Made by a program: the position numbers and the translations under genes. A DNA stretch of 64,000 nt, from NCBI GenBank assembly GCA_020746995.1, contig JAGPXD010000001.1, forward strand, positions 7,006,001 to 7,070,000, written 5' to 3'. How positions within the stretch are numbered: position 1 is the first letter of the stretch; each line of letters starts with the position of its first letter. The notes beneath the pieces were generated by a model that saw only the letters and a program-made list of their open reading frames with translations, had not been told where the DNA came from and did not search any database. Below are positions 9,154-20,922 of this stretch, piece after piece. This stretch comes from Plectosphaerella cucumerina (lineage: Eukaryota; Ascomycota; Sordariomycetes; Glomerellales; Plectosphaerellaceae).

Positions 9154-11104
9154 ATGGTCCAGTGGTATACAGTCCCTGAACTCCAGTCCCATCATGACCA
9201 TGCGTATGGGACTCGGATGCCAGGGACTCGGACCCTCCCTACCGGACATGACGAAGCGAGCTTCCAGGGCGCTCTCGACAAGTTCCGAGCCATTGTCGGC
9301 GATGAAAACGTTGTTACCGGCGAGGGCCTGGCAGATTTTCGCGACCCCTACCCGCTGTTTGAAGAAGGATATGAGGCTTCTGCGGGAATTTGGTTGGTTC
9401 TCAAACTGATTTCACTTCAGACTAATTGCTGAAAACAAGTCCAGTCCAGCTTCAGTCGGGGAGATCCAGGCAATCCTCAAGATTGCGAACGAATCTCACA
9501 TCCCGTTGTGGGTTTGCTCTCAGGGCAAGAATTTCGGGTAAATATTGATGCCCCAGAGAGCTCTTCGTCTCGCTTCTCGCTCACCAGTGAACAGCTATGG
9601 GGGTCCCGCGCCTAGGGTCTCCGGCTCAGTCGTTCTGTCTCTCCAGAGAATGAACCGCATCCTAGAAGTGAATGAGAAGATGACATACATTGTGGTTGAG
9701 CCAGGTGTCACATTCTTCGATGTTTACAACTACTTTGCGAAGCACAAACTCGATCTCTGGATGTCCGTCCCAGCGCTCGGATGGGGCAGCGTCCTGGGCA
9801 ATGTAAGCTGGCCCGTCCATTACCCGTACCCCTTGCTCATGCTTTTCGTCAGACAGTTGATAGAGGCCATGGCTACACCATCTCCGGCGACCGACAGCAT
9901 TTCATCGGCAGCATGGAGGTAATACTGCCCTCCGGTGAGATACTCCGCACCGGTCAGTGGTCAGTGCCGAACTCTCCTGCCGCGCATGTCTGCGCGAACA
10001 ATTTCGGCCCCCAGGTGGACGGCCTCTTCCTGCAGAGCAACTTGGGAATTGTCACCAAGATTGCCGTTGCCGTTGACGTGGCTCCAGCCTCGTTCATGGA
10101 CATCAAGATCCACTGTCCGGAGATCGATGACATTGGGCCCCTAATTGATACACTGCAGCAGCTGGATCGTGAGGGGATCACACAGAGTCACAGCATGATC
10201 GCCAATATCAACCATTTCGCTTCACACGACGCAGCCAAGCACGAACAGCAGACTCACCCAGGTCCGCTGCTTCCAGAAACCATTGCCAGTCTGAAGAAAA
10301 AGTACAAGACTGGCTATTGGCGCTGTGTGGTGGCCCTATACGGGCCCAAAAGCCTTGTTCTCGCCCGATGGGATCGGATAAGGGAGGTCGTCCCCGTCAA
10401 CATTTCCACCGCCTGGATGGAAAACAAGTTCTACGAGGGCGAAGACGGCAGGCCCGTTGACAACAGGAAGATCGGGTCGGTGGCCGCAGGTGTCCCGTCA
10501 ATGGCCGCGGTCAAGCTGGCGGATTACAACCTTCCCGCAGACGGGACTGGCGCCGGCGCCCACATTGACACGACTCTCATCCTCCCATGCGAAGGCGGGA
10601 CGGTGACAACGTGGTTCAAGAAGGCCAAGGCCATCATGGAAGAGCAAGGCGTCGACCCCTTCATCGGCTGCCACGTCTTCTCCAAACACATCCTGTTCGT
10701 GCAGGAGTACGTCTTTGACAAGACGAACCCGACGCACCGCGAGGGAGGCCGTAAGATCATCGAGGCATTGCTCACGGAGGCCAAGAAGAACGGATTCGCA
10801 AACTACAGATCCCATGTCTCACATATGGGTATGTCCCCGCTCTCCTATCACTTCAGAGTCCCCTCGCCGCTGACGATGCCAAGATGCGGTGCAGGACCTG
10901 TATGGGTACAACAACCACGTCTACCGAAGATTTGTAGAGACGCTCAAGGTACGTCATGTTTATCTGCTCGGCAGCACTGTAACATCTCACTGACCTTAAA
11001 CCTTCTAGGTGAGTCTGGATCCAAATGGAATTCTAGCTCCAGGGAAGCAAGGGATCTGGCCGCCAAATGACATCGCATTGTTGCCTATACGCAAAGATAG
11101 CTAG
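9154..11104 (+). CDS. Vanillyl-alcohol-oxidase-type FAD oxidase (4-alkylphenol / 4-hydroxybenzyl alcohol oxidase)
   Basis: Covalent flavoprotein that oxidises para-substituted phenols through a quinone methide, making H2O2. Six exons: 9154-9392, 9445-9537, 9595-9802, 9853-10828, 10884-10948, 11009-11104; introns are 50-60 nt, and the total is 558 residues, matching the roughly 560 of Penicillium VAO. The PP-loop FAD domain contains KNFG-YGGPAPRVSGS (split by intron 2), ALVEP-like VVEPGVTFFDVY and GN-TVDRGHGYT (split by intron 3). By spacing the catalytic Asp is Asp183, the FAD-linking His is His417 (GAHIDTT), and the phenolate-binding pair is Tyr498-Arg499 (YRSH). The C-terminus DPNGILAPGKQGIWPP is the family signature. 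An upstream in-frame ATG at 9079 would add a hydrophobic stretch; I prefer 9154. A conserved Asp in the Asp170 position favours vanillyl alcohol or alkylphenol substrates. Intron 1 is the least certain junction. Confidence 0.9.
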
Positions 11105-11615
11105 AAATACTCTTCGAGTACTACTGAGTGAAACATTCCCCCACGCCTCAAGAGGGAAACTCAGCGTAGCTACCAAAGTAAATCCAATAACTCGACGTCC
11201 AAATTCAACAATCAAGTGAAGCTATCCCTCCACGGTGCGAAAGGCTTGATTGAAAGGCATCCGCGCCAGGGGGGTCACCTGTGTCACGTGCCTGCATACC
11301 CAGACCTTTCAGAAGACAAGAACGGAATTACCGCCTTGAATGTCCTGGACCAAAAAGAGTTGATAGGACAAAGAACGGACTTGCCGACTTGAAAGCTTTG
11401 CAACGTCAAGAACTGATAGGAGATATGTGCAGACCTGCCGCCTCGAGATTCATTATGATTGGAAGATCAATGATAGCAGGCTTTGAGAGGCTTCGTAGGC
11501 TGCCTAGACCTCCTACCTAGAAGGGGGAGCTTGCTATGAAGGCTGGGACCACTAGGCCAAAGAGACTCCACGATATGCAGGTTTAATATATTAAGAAGAA
11601 AATGATTATGCTATA
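11105..11615. other. Intergenic, right border of phenolic cluster
   Basis: About 510 bp between the VAO-type gene and the transposon. I see no coding signal; an 80-codon open frame at 11281-11520 has no recognisable content. Confidence 0.4.
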
Positions 11616-11657
11616 ACGTATATCACAAGCGAGTGGTCTACCCAAGCGAGTGGTCCA
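11616..11657 (+). repeat. 5' terminal inverted repeat of the pogo-like element
   Basis: Begins ACGTATATCAC immediately after the TA duplication and matches the reverse complement of 13435-13476 except at four RIP-type transitions. Confidence 0.88.
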
Positions 11658-11699
11658 GCCCGCCCGGATTCTATAGATTCTACTCCCCGTTACGTGTTT

Positions 11700-13400
11700 G
11701 TTCTACTACCAGAAATATCGACACCTTGTAAAGAAAGCCAGATTATTCTTACTATCTAAGTAATAAAAAACGAAGCGACTTTAAGCGCTACGAGCGCTAC
11801 GAAGATCTACGATATACCGAAGATAACCCTCCTCCGCCGCCTATGTGGTACTACTACCCGACGCGATAGCCCTCCGAATTCTGCGAAATTAACCGAGCTC
11901 GAAGAGAAGACGATTGTTAAATATATACTCGACCTAGATTCGCGATTATACCCTGCTTGGTTGGGCGAGGTTGGAGATATAGCTAATAAACTGCTTGCGG
12001 AGCGTGACGCGCTACCCGTCGGGAAGAACTAGGCGTTTAACTTCGTTAAATAATAACTAGAGCTCCGGATGTATTTCTTTCGTAGATACGACTATAAGAG
12101 AGCCTAATGTGAAGATCTAGACGCGATAAACGCGTGGTTTCGGCTTATACGGAATATAGTCGCGAAATACGGTGTAGTAGACTTGGATATTTATAACTTC
12201 GATAAGACCGGTTTCTAGATAGGCGTTATCGCTAACGGGATAGTCGTTACAGGCGCGGAAAGACGTTCTAACCCGAAGATAAGGTAGCCGGGTAATCGGG
12301 AATAGGTTATAGTAATCTAGGGCGTTAACACGACCGGTTTCTACGTCCCGCTGTATATCGTGGTTACGGGTAAATATTACCTCTCGACTTAGTACTAAGA
12401 CGACGTGATTCCACGCGACTAGAGGATCGTAACGTCTCTAAACGGCTAGATAATAAACGAAATTAACTTCGATTAGATTTAGTATTTTAACTAATATATA
12501 AAACCTAGAAAGACGGGTAGGTATCGCGTCTTTATCCTGGATAGCCACGAAAGTCACTACTCCGTCGAATTCGAGCTTTACTATAAGGAAAATAATATTA
12601 TTATACTCTATATACCCCCTTATTTATTGTATCTACTCTAACCTCTTAATATTAGCTGTTTTAGCCCGCTAAAGAAAGTGTATAGTCGGTAAATCGAGAT
12701 AAAGATAAAGGCCGGTATAAGCTATATTACGAAGGAGGACTTCCTGCCTGTGTTTTCGGCCGTATTTCGAGATATAATAACGGAAAAAAATATCCTGGGT
12801 GGTTTTCGAGGGGCTGGACTTATACCCTATAACCCGAAAGTAGTTCTCTCGAAGCTAGATATAAAGTTAAAGACGCCGACGCCTCCGGGGTCGTCTTACG
12901 GGCTACCCGACCTCTAGACCTCCTAGACGCCTATAACCGCTATAGAAGCTATTTCGTAGTCCGATTTTATTAAAGGTCGGATTAGCCGTTATAAGAGTAG
13001 CTTACCGACGTTAATTCTTAACGCTATTAACTTCCTGGCGAAGGGTATACGGGGTGTTATATACTAGATCGCCCTTTTAAAGTCCGAGAATACGATCCTT
13101 CGAGAGGAGAATATAACCCTTAGCCGGCGTCGTAGGGCTAAAAAAGTATAACTACAAAAAGGAGGGAGCCTTACTCTAGGCGAGGGACAGGACTAGATTA
13201 CCCAGAGAGAGGTAGATTCTTAAGTAAAGGAGGAAACACGATAAAATCCAGCTCCGTCGATATACGCCGCGCCGAAGAAACGAAGCTGTAGCGTATACGG
13301 AAAGACTAGCTATAACGCGAGAACTTATCAGCAGGTTGCCCTGTTATCGTCGGATAGCAAAGAGTAGCTTTTATTTAAATTAAATGCTAAGATATCGCGT
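11700..13400 (+). pseudogene. Pogo/Fot1-type transposase relic (DD35D)
   Basis: DDE transposase, inactivated. In one forward frame the D1 block (YNFDKTGF, Asp at 12201), the D2 block (ILDSHESH, Asp at 12540) and the D3 block (PLNISCFSPLKK) all line up, with 35 residues between D2 and D3, as in the Fot1 clade. More than ten stop codons (TAG/TAA) sit in this frame, many where CAG or CAA would be expected. The third catalytic Asp at 12648 reads Asn, and the Glu after D1 reads Lys, again C-to-T/G-to-A changes. The outer ends of the relic are approximate. Confidence 0.8.
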
Positions 13401-13434
13401 GACGATAGGTTGATTCTGTGGAATATAGGTTGGG

Positions 13435-13476
13435 TAGACTACTCGCTTGGGTGGACTACTCGCTTGTGATATACGT
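13435..13476 (-). repeat. 3' terminal inverted repeat of the pogo-like element
   Basis: Ends GTGATATACGT just before the TA duplication; inverted copy of 11616-11657. Confidence 0.88.
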
Positions 13477-13478
13477 TA

Positions 13479-13806
13479 TCTCTATGAGGGACGCTTGTGT
13501 CTGTCTACCCCAGCTTATCTTCTTTATATCACCGTTCCTTGTGCATTGTCCCATCAAGTCATCTCGTCGTGAGCTACAGCACTAAAATCGATAAAGTAAG
13601 AACTCTCGGAGAACATTCTCGGCCGGAACATCACCGATATATTCACTATATCTATACAGCTTAATCTAGGAAGATCTATAAGTAATTCGATCGTAATTAA
13701 ATAGTCCGAGGCGGTCGAGGTACTTCCTATAGTACTTTCGCCAGGCGTCTATTATACCAACATGAATCTAGGTAAAAAAAAAAATAGTAGTATAGTATCT
13801 TAATCA
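13479..13806. other. TA-rich, RIP-like stretch without genes
   Basis: About 330 bp, AT-rich, with a run of ten A residues near 13780. It looks like further degenerate repeat sequence, but I cannot name a family. Confidence 0.4.
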
Positions 13807-14169
13807 TCGGCAGAGAAGCTCAGACCCCACCTGTTCACAGTCAATGCTGGCTCAAATGACTGCCTGCAGGACTACCAGATGGACTGCGCCCGCGACCGAG
13901 TCGCAAGATTATTAGAGGGCCTTTGGCAGGTCTGTCCTGATTCCACCATTGTTCTCTCCAGCCAGCTTGTCAACCGAGACGCCCAGGTTGACAAGAGGAT
14001 ACAAGGCTTCAACCGCGAACTTGCCCTTTTGGCCGAAGCACTTGCGCGAGCAGGAAGGAAGATCACTTTCGCGGACATGCACAGCCTAGATGGCCCAGCA
14101 ACGGACGACCTGCGTGCTGACGATACGCATCCTGACGATATTGGATACGTAAAGATGGCACATATCTAG
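13807..14169 (+). pseudogene. 3' fragment of an SGNH/GDSL-type hydrolase (CE3-like esterase)
   Basis: The frame opens just after a TAA at about 13804 and runs 120 codons to the TAG at 14169. It carries SGNH block III (FTVNAGSNDCLQD) and the C-terminal Asp-His pair (DDTHPDDIGY) typical of fungal acetyl-xylan-esterase-like SGNH proteins. The N-terminal half with the nucleophile block GDS is missing; the sequence to the left is TA-rich and RIP-like, so the gene was probably cut off by repeat invasion. An unseen upstream exon cannot be fully excluded, but nothing in 13479-13806 resembles one. Confidence 0.7.
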
Positions 14170-14325
14170 CGCAAGAGTATCCAAGAAGCATCAGCAAAGC
14201 GTTTTTTGTAGCAAACCGCCGCCAATACCATGGTTCAAGGTGCTCATGGGCCAACGTCTCTATGCTACCACACATAAAAGTTTCCGCTCCCGGCATTCGG
14301 CATCGATCCTGTTCCATCGGTATAC

Positions 14326-15821
14326 CTACCTCTGTACCGTGATGTGTGTAGTCTTTGTGATGCACTTGTCCGGAATTGCATGCGCATGCGAAGGCACGCC
14401 CAGAATCATCTCCTCGCTGCCTGATCTGTCCGTCCCGTTCCCGCCTTTGTAAATCGTCGTTGTTGTTCTTGCCTCGGATTTTCCACCCAAGTGTTGGTCT
14501 TGAGACGTCGGCGTGCTGCCGCGACTCTCCAAGTCTTCGAGACAGTATTCGTCTGGCCGGGGCCTATTGGGATGTGTCAAGTTGCCCCTGCGCGTGCCGC
14601 GGGACTGCGAGCCGTAGCCAGACGCATAATGATTCGGAGCATAGGAGGACAGGTTCAAAGCCTTGGAGACAAGAGGCTTGAGTGAGGGAGTACAGGCTGC
14701 AATGATGCCAAGGTTGATTTGTGCCCTAGGTGTCGTCAAACGTCAGTCGGGCCTTGCGGGCATGATTGCGAGGAGGCAGATGTGGCTTACGATGCCCAAA
14801 ACGTGATCCACGAGTCACTGAGAAGAAGGTGTCAGCAAGAGGTCAGGAACAAGATGACTGGAGTTTTCTTACAAGGTATTGTCGGCGAATGGGCTGTAGT
14901 TAATTTGCGCTTCGGACTTCAAGATTCCCATCACGACAGCACTACTAGAATAAGCCGAAGTCCCTGATCGAGGTCACGAAATTGCGACACTCACATGTAG
15001 CCCAAGCTGAGAACGCCAATCAAGTAAAATTTGGTCTTGCGTTTCATCTGGAGTTTCCAGATGATGGGAATCGGGAATGACGCAAAAAGGACATCGGTGA
15101 ATATGTTCAGAGCTGGGAGCGACTTGCCGTCAGTGTCCATCCTGTGAGAAGGGGGGAGGGATGCCATACCGGAGTTAAGCAAAGCAAATTCAATGAAAAG
15201 CTGGACGGAATAGCACTTGGCACCGGGGATGGTCTTGTTCCAGTAGGCGTCCATAGGCTGGCAGTACAAGAGGAACGTCATGATGCCGAGGAAACTGTAT
15301 GCTGAGACAAATGCAATGCTGCACCATAGCGAGATGGCGAACCAGCGGTTCGTGCTCAGTCGCAAAAGGTTGAGGGCAATGGAAACCTTGAGCAAGGCGA
15401 CGCCGATGGAAGAGTTGATGATGGAGAAGAGAAACGTGCCCATGTCGATCTGGACGAGCTTCTCCTTCTCCAGGATGTACTTGTGTCGGCCGAGCCCCTT
15501 GCTGCCCTGGAATATAAAGATCGCCCAACCGCCGATGGCACACAGCTGGAGGACTCGAGTCAGTGTTGAAGTCAATCGTAGCTCAGAGGTGCCGCCCATA
15601 GTACCGCGAGCACTTGATGGGAAGCTTACCGTGGCCGCACCCATGGTCCAGTCATCTCGACCGACGCTTCTGATGAGCTTGAAGCGCACGTAGAACCGCA
15701 AGCCGACGACTAGTACCGCGAGGAACTGCAGTGTGGAGAGGATGCCAAGGATACGGGGCAGGTTGTTTTCTGCGGCTTCTTTAGGGCTGAGAAGCCGTGG
15801 TGCTGGAGTTGGACCTGACAT
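14326..15821 (-). CDS. Rhodopsin-domain integral membrane protein (PTH11-like GPCR family)
   Basis: Seven-helix plasma-membrane protein of the fungal rhodopsin-domain family often annotated PTH11-like; members are thought to sense surface or host cues. Six exons on the minus strand: 15821-15630, 15545-15170, 15112-14995, 14944-14873, 14817-14791, 14725-14326, total 394 residues. Introns of 84 and 57 nt (15546-15629, 15113-15169) are stop-free multiples of three and are retained in a naive reading; the others are 50-65 nt. Family marks are GLRFYVRFKLIRSVGRDDWTM after helix 1, CAIGGWAIF, LLYCQPMDAYWN, NIFTDVLFASFPIPIIWKL and the exon-joined SDSWITFWASAQINLG-IIAACTPSLKPL. The cytoplasmic tail is polar and rich in Ser, Thr and Gly. 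No CFEM domain precedes helix 1. Confidence 0.88.
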
Positions 15822-17531
15822 GGCGGAGGGTGTAGAACAGGCTTCAAGAACGAGAGCTAAGAATAGAGGATGGAATGCCTTAAAGTACCTACGGATCTAG
15901 GGGTTGGCTGGGTACCAAATAAACTCAAGCCCAGAGCAAAGGCTCGGGACCTGCACGAGAAATATCAGACATGCCAGCCTCCGGAGGTGCTTTGCCAGGA
16001 CATGAGGCAACACCGCCCAAGACCGCCCCTTTGAAATGCTGCCGCCGCCGGCAGATTGCAGGATTCTGCAGCATCCATGGGGATGGCTCGAGAAGGCACC
16101 TGCATGAGGAGCGATGAAGAGCCAGCTGCAGAAATGTGTACGTACCAACTTCCTTCCCGAACGGCCCGGTGGCGGTTGGTTCACTCAACTCGAGGGCCCG
16201 ACTACGTATGCAGTGCCTGGCTTCGCATGCCGGGGTCCCTTGCCCTTGTCGCCTCCCCCAGGGGGGGAAGGGATCGACAGCTGTCGACAATGCCACAAGT
16301 CTTTCCTCATTCCAATTCCATTTCTGGTCATCGTCTGTTGGACAGATCTTATTCATCCATCCCCAAGGCCGTACGAGGTGCTGCTTGCATCAGTTACGTC
16401 TTTCAACGTTGACCCCAATAATTAATGCCCAAGCATCGAATGGCGCTAGACAGGTCCTCGCGAGGGCTGCCCGTCCCCCACAGACGAGACCCTCAGGGGC
16501 CGGCTTGGCGCCCAGCCGCGGAAGACTCGGCGGAGACATCATAGCCAACGGCGCCCCGCCGCGATCACCCTTGGCCGGGGACTCGGGGAGGCTTCCGGTA
16601 AGCTACACCACCCAACCACCGGACATCATACCACCCCGCCAACGTCCAATCTTCAACATGCCACGCCACTTGGCTGCATACAACTGCGACGTCACGTAAT
16701 TTGCCTTGAAAAGGAGCCAACCAACAGACAATGAGGAAGAAGTGGTGGTCTGCCCCCCTGCCCCGGTGAACTATTCGAATGCTCTGATAATTCACCCGGA
16801 ATCATCCATGGGGGCACGTTGATTTCCCAGCTGCAGGCTCGGCGTGGAATGTCCTAGCCTTCATTTGCACGGCACCACCTGCACCGATGTTACGAAATAT
16901 GGATGCTCAAGGCTGCCTGGGAAAATCATGCTCAAACAGAGATGGCCGGGACAACGGGCTCAATGCCAAGTGATAAATGCAAGAACCCATGCTTGTTGGT
17001 AGGTGTAGCTGATAGTGCGGTCCTCGCTCCGCAGGACACCCGGACAACAGCGATGTGCTTGTGCGCAAGTTCAATCTTCTACCCCTGATCCCTATGTCGA
17101 TACATGTAGCCGTCCGGCCCCACGCCCAAGTCAACCACCTTCGTCATTCTGTACAGCTGTGGACGATGCATCCATAATGTGCTCATCACTGCTAGCGTCT
17201 TGGCCTTCACATCGAAGGCCAGGATGGACAGATCCCTGCACCAACCGTCAAAGTGCTGCTTGCATTGTAGAAGTATACTCTGCTCTGGGTCACCTCGGCT
17301 GAGAAGCTCGGCAAATACCTAGCTGAGCTGGTAGAGGTTTGGGAATTGCTCCGAAAGGGGTGTCTACATGCGAGGACCACGTGTTACCCACACGATGGAG
17401 CATCTAAGAGGATCGGCTCATATTTAAACATGTGCCTCATTGCCGAGTCTTCTTCACATTCCGCCCTCCAGTGGTTCACGTCCCACCGGTTTTTCTTCCG
17501 GAGCATCGCACTCTCTTTTCTCGTTCCCATC
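15822..17531. other. Long intergenic region
   Basis: 1.7 kb between two divergent genes. No homology or convincing coding frame is seen. A TATTTAAA near 17420, about 110 bp before the oxidoreductase ATG, is a plausible core promoter for that gene. Confidence 0.4.
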
Positions 17532-19037
17532 ATGTCGCCTCTCTCCATTCGGACCCTCATCTTGGCTGCTGGCTCTGCAGCCATTGCCACTGCTTTGGAC
17601 GTTGTCGCCAAAGATGTAGTTATCATTGGCGGTGGAGCCTCAGGTGCCTATGCCGCCTTTCGTCTTCGCGAGGACTACGGCCAGAGCATTGCGCTGATTG
17701 AGAAGGAGGAGGCCCTCGTGAGTACCTCGTCGAGGCCAACTTACAAGCAAGACGATAATTCTCTCGTGACTAACTCTTGTGGACTGTAGGGCGGACACGT
17801 CGACTCCTGGACAGATCCCGAGACCGGAAGGACATACGACACCGGCGTCGTAACATTCATCGACGCGGGCAACGCAACGTCCTTCATGGAACGGCTAGGA
17901 CTTGACCTAGGCAACATGCCCCGAGCAGCAGTGACCCAGGAGTATTTCGACTTTGAGACGGGAGGCAATGTGCCTTTCAAGCCTCAGCCGTTCCCCGTCC
18001 AGTTGGCAGTGCTGGACAAGTTCCGCATCCAGGCCGAGAAGTTTGAGCCCCTGATTCAGGCTCCCGGTTACTTCAACTTCCCCGAGCCGGAGAACATTCC
18101 GGATGAGCTTCTCATGCCGTTTGGCGAGTGGATCTCGAAGCACGAGCTCCAGGATGCCATGCCGTTCATCTACTCGAGCACGGGTCTCGGCCTCGGCAAC
18201 ATGACCAACGAGATAACGCTCTTTGCGTTGCAGGCATTTGGCGCCTCCATGGCTCGGTCCACTCTCGGTCTACAGGGCTCGTTCGTGCCCGCGAGCCTGC
18301 GTAACCAGGACATCTACGACGCCATCGCGGACGTCCTCGGCGACGACGTGCACTACCAGTCAACGGTTGTCGACTCATGGCGTACCGACTATGGCGTTTC
18401 GGTCCTCGTGCGTAACAGTGCCACTAACAAGGTTACGTTCATTGCAGCCAAGCGCCTGCTCATCTCCATTCCGCCGACGGAGAAGAACACGGCTCCCTTC
18501 GACCTTGACGAGGAGGAGACCGAGGTCCTCGGCAAGATCGAGTACAACAACCTGTACACCGGCCTGATCGACAACAGCAACCTGGCCGCCAACTGGTCAT
18601 ACTTCAACATGCCAGCGGGCGCCGCTCCCGACAACTACTTTGTCCTGCCCGAGGCACCCTTCACGGCGCGCATTGATGCCATGGGCGACGGCTCTCACTT
18701 CCGCGTCACTTTCATCGGCGATGGCCACACCAACCCGTGCGACGCCAAGGCCATTGTGCAGCGCGACTTTGACAAGCTCATCGAGGCGGGGGTTATCGCT
18801 CCGGCGGGCGACGGCGGCGACAGCGAGATCTCGTGGGTCGACTTCTCAGTCCACGGTCCGATGCACGCGCGTGTGGCGGTTGAGGAGATCAAGGCCGGTT
18901 TCTTCCAGAGGTTCAACGCGCTCCAGGGCCTGCGTTCCACGTGGTGGACGGGAGGCGCGTGGGCGGTCAATTTCCAGACGCATCTGTGGGAGTATGATGA
19001 CATGATCATCCCGCTGATGTTGGAGGGCCTGGTCTGA
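17532..19037 (+). CDS. Secreted FAD-dependent amine-oxidase-fold oxidoreductase (beta-cyclopiazonate dehydrogenase-like)
   Basis: Two exons, 17532-17717 and 17790-19037, around a 72-nt intron (GTGAGT...TGTAG); 477 residues. An N-terminal signal peptide (hydrophobic residues 7-22, cleavage near ATA-LDV) precedes the dinucleotide fold DVVIIGGGASGAYAAFRL, and splicing restores EEALGGHVDSWTDPETGRTYDTGVV, the glycine-rich second FAD contact. The C-terminal WWTGGAWAVNFQTHLWEY closes the flavin site. Proteins of this shape are annotated as flavin amine oxidoreductases or beta-cyclopiazonate-dehydrogenase-like enzymes; most have no known substrate. No prenyltransferase or synthase is nearby, so a role in cyclopiazonate chemistry is not implied. 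It probably acts outside the cell or in the secretory route. Confidence 0.8.
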
Positions 19038-20922
19038 TGTCGAGGTTAGTAGGTGGGAACGACATTACTAAATTCGAATTTTCGTTAATGCCAACTTGCG
19101 CTCTCGTTTAACATGTCCCTGCTGAGGCATAGATCGCACCAGATAGCATTGGTTTCTTGACTTATATCTTGACTGTCGGCGGTGGTGATGTGAACTTATA
19201 TGACCAGGACGGCATCATCTGCTGCCCTCTTATCAGCATCAAGTTTCACAACTTTACAGATCTTCGAGAATCGTTTGCCTGGACCCATCTCACAGCATCA
19301 CTGACCTACTACTGCCTAGAACTGACTTGATCCATAAAAGGTGATGGCATCAGACAAACTCCCTTGGTCGCTAGTCAGTTGGACATGATTGCTGACAGCT
19401 TCGGAAATAGTCGACTCGAGCTCGTGCCGCTGCCCACACGCTGACTCGTGCATGACTGTCGCAGAAACCTGATGTCACCACGGCAGTGTCTCGTCTGAAG
19501 CCGATACATCACCCCGTGCCGCGATTGCCGCCGAGGCCGTATTTTTGCCCAACCGCAGATGTGCTGGGGAATCGGTGCGTCATCGGGCAATGTGTCACTT
19601 CGATACCATCATCTTAAAAGAAGAATGTCCACGAATAGCAACATCTAGCATTGTGCTCTTGGTCACTACTGAGATTTGTCCGACACTCACTGAGGAGATC
19701 TTCGTCAAGCTGGTGGCGACAGGCACCTACAAGAGACTGCCCGGACTTTCGACGGCACCATCGGAATCTCCATACCTACCCGACATTCGACCACTGACAC
19801 GTAATCCCGAACCATGAAAGTTAGCGCGTCAAGTACAATGGAATGAATGGCGTCAAACCACCGGCCATGTGCACCGTCGTCTCAAATAAGACGTAGGAGT
19901 CGACGACTAGAAACCAGACCATCAGGTAATCACTAACACATGCCACTTTTGAAGTTGTAGCAAGAGACACAAGATGCCATCAATAAATTCAAACAAGAAT
20001 CATACAGGATGACTTATTTTTCAAAGACAGGCGGAGATACCGGGCAGGTATCGTCACCGTCATGTCCGATGCAAGCGTCAGAATGCAACGCACCTCCTCC
20101 TTCTTTCACATACGACCACACCCATCGGAGAACTCGGGATCCCGTCCGCTCTCCCATAGATAAGCCAATGAGGGCTGGATTAGTAGTTGGGTCGGTGACG
20201 ACCAGCGAATACCCGGTGTTGTATGTATCTTTTTGCTCATGGACGGTCTAATTCTGCTGAGACCTTCGGGCGAGGCCTGGGGCGGTTGGGAGGTCGGGCG
20301 GGAATCGATTTGCCGTGAACATACACCGAAAATAAGCTTATGATGGAGACGCACTAGCGAGTAGGGGGGTTCTAGACCTTCGAAACTGGCCGAGATGACA
20401 GGCGTCTTTCCGGCGTACGTATGGGACGACAGTGCTGTCCAGTCGGCGTCTCCGTGTCGAATAGATAACCCAGACAACCAGCTGAGAGGCTCGAAGACTG
20501 GAAATGTCTGGGGCATTAGGGTTTGGCGTTCGAAGGGGTTCAAGCTTGGGCCAGCGGGTGGAAGACTGAGGCGGGTTTGAAGCCAAAAGTTAATGTGAGA
20601 CGGACATGGAGCAAGCGGCAACCTTTGACGCCCGACGCGACACCAAACGCCAGCCGTCGACAGCTCCTCGTCGGTCATGCCTTAACATACCCTACCTTAC
20701 CTTGCATTCCCAGGGATCTGGCACATCGACAAGATCTCGTGAACGCCTCGGGTATTTTAAGAAGAGCGCCAGTTTAGCGCGGCGGTATCTGCCGTCTGAC
20801 GAGCTTGACAGGCCGGCCTGGATCTCCTTGGCGGGAGAGAATCTGTCAGTTGAGTCCTGATGAGGAACAAGAAGGGTAAGCGCCATGCCCACGGCCTCCG
20901 GACAAAAAGCAAAAGAGAATGA
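19038..20922. other. Long intergenic region
   Basis: 1.9 kb with only short random frames; I see nothing functional before the tRNA gene. Confidence 0.4.

Larger units (their letters stand above)
11616..13476 (+). mobile_element. Degenerate Fot1/pogo-like (Tc1/mariner superfamily) DNA transposon, RIP-mutated
   Basis: A complete but dead element of 1861 bp, flanked by TA on both sides (11614-11615 and 13477-13478), the target duplication of the superfamily. The terminal inverted repeats are about 42 bp and each contains two tandem copies of an AAGCGAGTGGTC-type subrepeat. The length is close to that of Fot1 and Pot2. Every mismatch between the two TIR copies that I checked is a transition of the CA to TA or TG to TA kind, the RIP signature. 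TA steps are abundant and CA/TG are scarce throughout the interior. Confidence 0.88.

Noticed and set aside
11281..11520. 79-codon plus-strand frame next to the transposon
   Set aside because: No recognised content and adjacent to repeat sequence; most likely random.
17532..19037. Cyclopiazonic-acid-type secondary-metabolite cluster suggested by the beta-cyclopiazonate-dehydrogenase-like gene
   Set aside because: No PKS-NRPS or prenyltransferase nearby; the family name is only a general homology label for secreted flavin oxidases.
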